Shown in pieces: positions 63,617-64,000 of a stretch of 64,000 nt of DNA. Made by a program: the position numbers and the translations under genes. Numbering within the stretch: the stretch's first letter is position 1; each line of letters starts with the position of its first letter. The notes under the pieces are model-generated. The model searched no databases. It was not told the origin of the DNA and worked only from the letters and a program-made list of their open reading frames with translations. This DNA comes from an uncultured Lacinutrix sp. (lineage in GTDB: Bacteria > Bacteroidota > Bacteroidia > Flavobacteriales > Flavobacteriaceae): NCBI RefSeq assembly GCF_947500325.1, contig NZ_CANMRQ010000002.1, forward strand, positions 310,001-374,000, read 5' to 3'.

Positions 63617-64000
63617 ATGATTCGGTTAATTATCTTCATTGTCATTTTTGTTATTATAGATATATATGCTTATCAGGCATTTAGAACGCTATTTAAATAC
63701 CAATGGTTACCTTGGGTTTATTTTATACTATCTATAGCTGTTTATAGTTATTTTACTTATGTGTTTTTAAATTATGATCGAAGTGTTGGTCAAACGAGTA
63801 AAACACTTTGGGCAATGGGATTGTTTTTATTGTCGTTTATTCCAAAACTAGTCGTGTTTTTTGTGATGTTTGGTGAAGATATTATTAGACTTCTAGTTGG
63901 TGGTTATAATTATATTACAGATAATTTTTTCTCTGGAACTTCTGAAAAGTATTTACCTAGTAGAAGACAGTTTGTTAGTAAAATAGCTTTAGGTATAGCT
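63617..64000 (+). CDS. Membrane-anchored metallophosphoesterase-like protein (N-terminal part)
   Basis: 128 codons are visible before the window ends. The start MIRLIIFIVIFVIIDIYAYQA is a membrane helix, followed by two or three more hydrophobic segments (LPWVYFILSIAVYSYF, MGLFLLSFIPKLVVFFVMF) and a stretch PSRRQFVSKIALGIA like a Tat motif. This layout is that of flavobacterial membrane metallophosphoesterases (YaeI-like) whose catalytic domain would follow. No catalytic residues are inside the window, so the call rests on the N-terminal layout. Confidence 0.6.
   Translation, partial: MIRLIIFIVIFVIIDIYAYQAFRTLFKYQWLPWVYFILSIAVYSYFTYVFLNYDRSVGQTSKTLWAMGLFLLSFIPKLVVFFVMFGEDIIRLLVGGYNYITDNFFSGTSEKYLPSRRQFVSKIALGIA

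Noticed and set aside
1-64000. Mobile elements, prophage or horizontally acquired island
   Set aside because: No transposase, integrase, tRNA gene, flanking direct repeats or clear shift in base composition was seen anywhere.

Overview
The window is a typical stretch of a low-GC member of the Bacteroidota, almost certainly the family Flavobacteriaceae; I cannot name the genus. Reasons: strong A+T bias, near absence of Shine-Dalgarno sequences, Bacteroidetes-type -7 boxes (TAnnTTTG; the rplM promoter even has TTTG-N19-TAAATTTG), signal peptides ending in the flavobacterial AQ/SQ cleavage signature, and gene blocks usual for the family (sucA-sucB; exbB-exbD-exbD; rplM-rpsI-rpsB-tsf; pyrH-frr). 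I see no rRNA, tRNA, CRISPR array, insertion sequence, prophage or integrase.

Layout. 1-2.4 kb: truncated TetR regulator with a perfect inverted-repeat operator, polyprenyl diphosphate synthase, two small unknowns. 2.4-6.9 kb: 2-oxoglutarate dehydrogenase E1 and E2 with a small secreted protein between them. 6.9-7.7 kb: a gene-poor 0.9 kb holding a duplicated hairpin module. 7.7-16.8 kb: the most unusual part, a signalling island. On the minus strand it reads PKD/beta-barrel protein -> exported TPR-CHAT (caspase-like) protein -> retropepsin-like aspartic protease -> LuxR-type response regulator, next to a lipoprotein gene and a two-repeat secreted-protein gene. On the plus strand there is an ECF-type sigma factor with a membrane anti-sigma-like TPR protein. 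The lipoprotein and two-repeat genes share a near-identical bipartite promoter (GGTAACAAT-N16-TATAA(A/G)GTT) that is a strong candidate for the target of the adjacent sigma factor.

16.8-36 kb: mainly housekeeping. It holds TatD, type I asparaginase, the ExbB/ExbD energiser operon, a PorT-like barrel, sigma-54 with a PAP2-like membrane protein, AsnRS, an MMPL/RND protein, a TlpA thioredoxin with a barrel protein, frr-pyrH, tsf-rpsB-rpsI-rplM and an outer-membrane transporter-like protein. 36-46 kb: YgiQ radical SAM protein, a class I methyltransferase, a secreted lipase, a fused APH-kinase/class III aminotransferase-fold enzyme (possibly an amino-alcohol kinase plus phospho-lyase) and DNA polymerase I.

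46-51 kb is a cyanophycin cycle: isoaspartyl dipeptidase, cyanophycinase and cyanophycin synthetase, i.e. nitrogen storage as Asp-Arg polymer and its recovery. It runs directly into a 51-63.6 kb N-glycan locus: aspartylglucosaminidase, FucP/NagP-type sugar transporter, GH92 alpha-mannosidase, GH20 beta-hexosaminidase, CutC, a PNGase F-like lipoprotein and GH2 beta-mannosidase. Together these could strip N-glycans from glycoproteins, trim them to monosaccharides, import the sugars and split GlcNAc-Asn. No SusC/SusD pair lies within the window. The window ends inside a membrane-anchored metallophosphoesterase-like gene.
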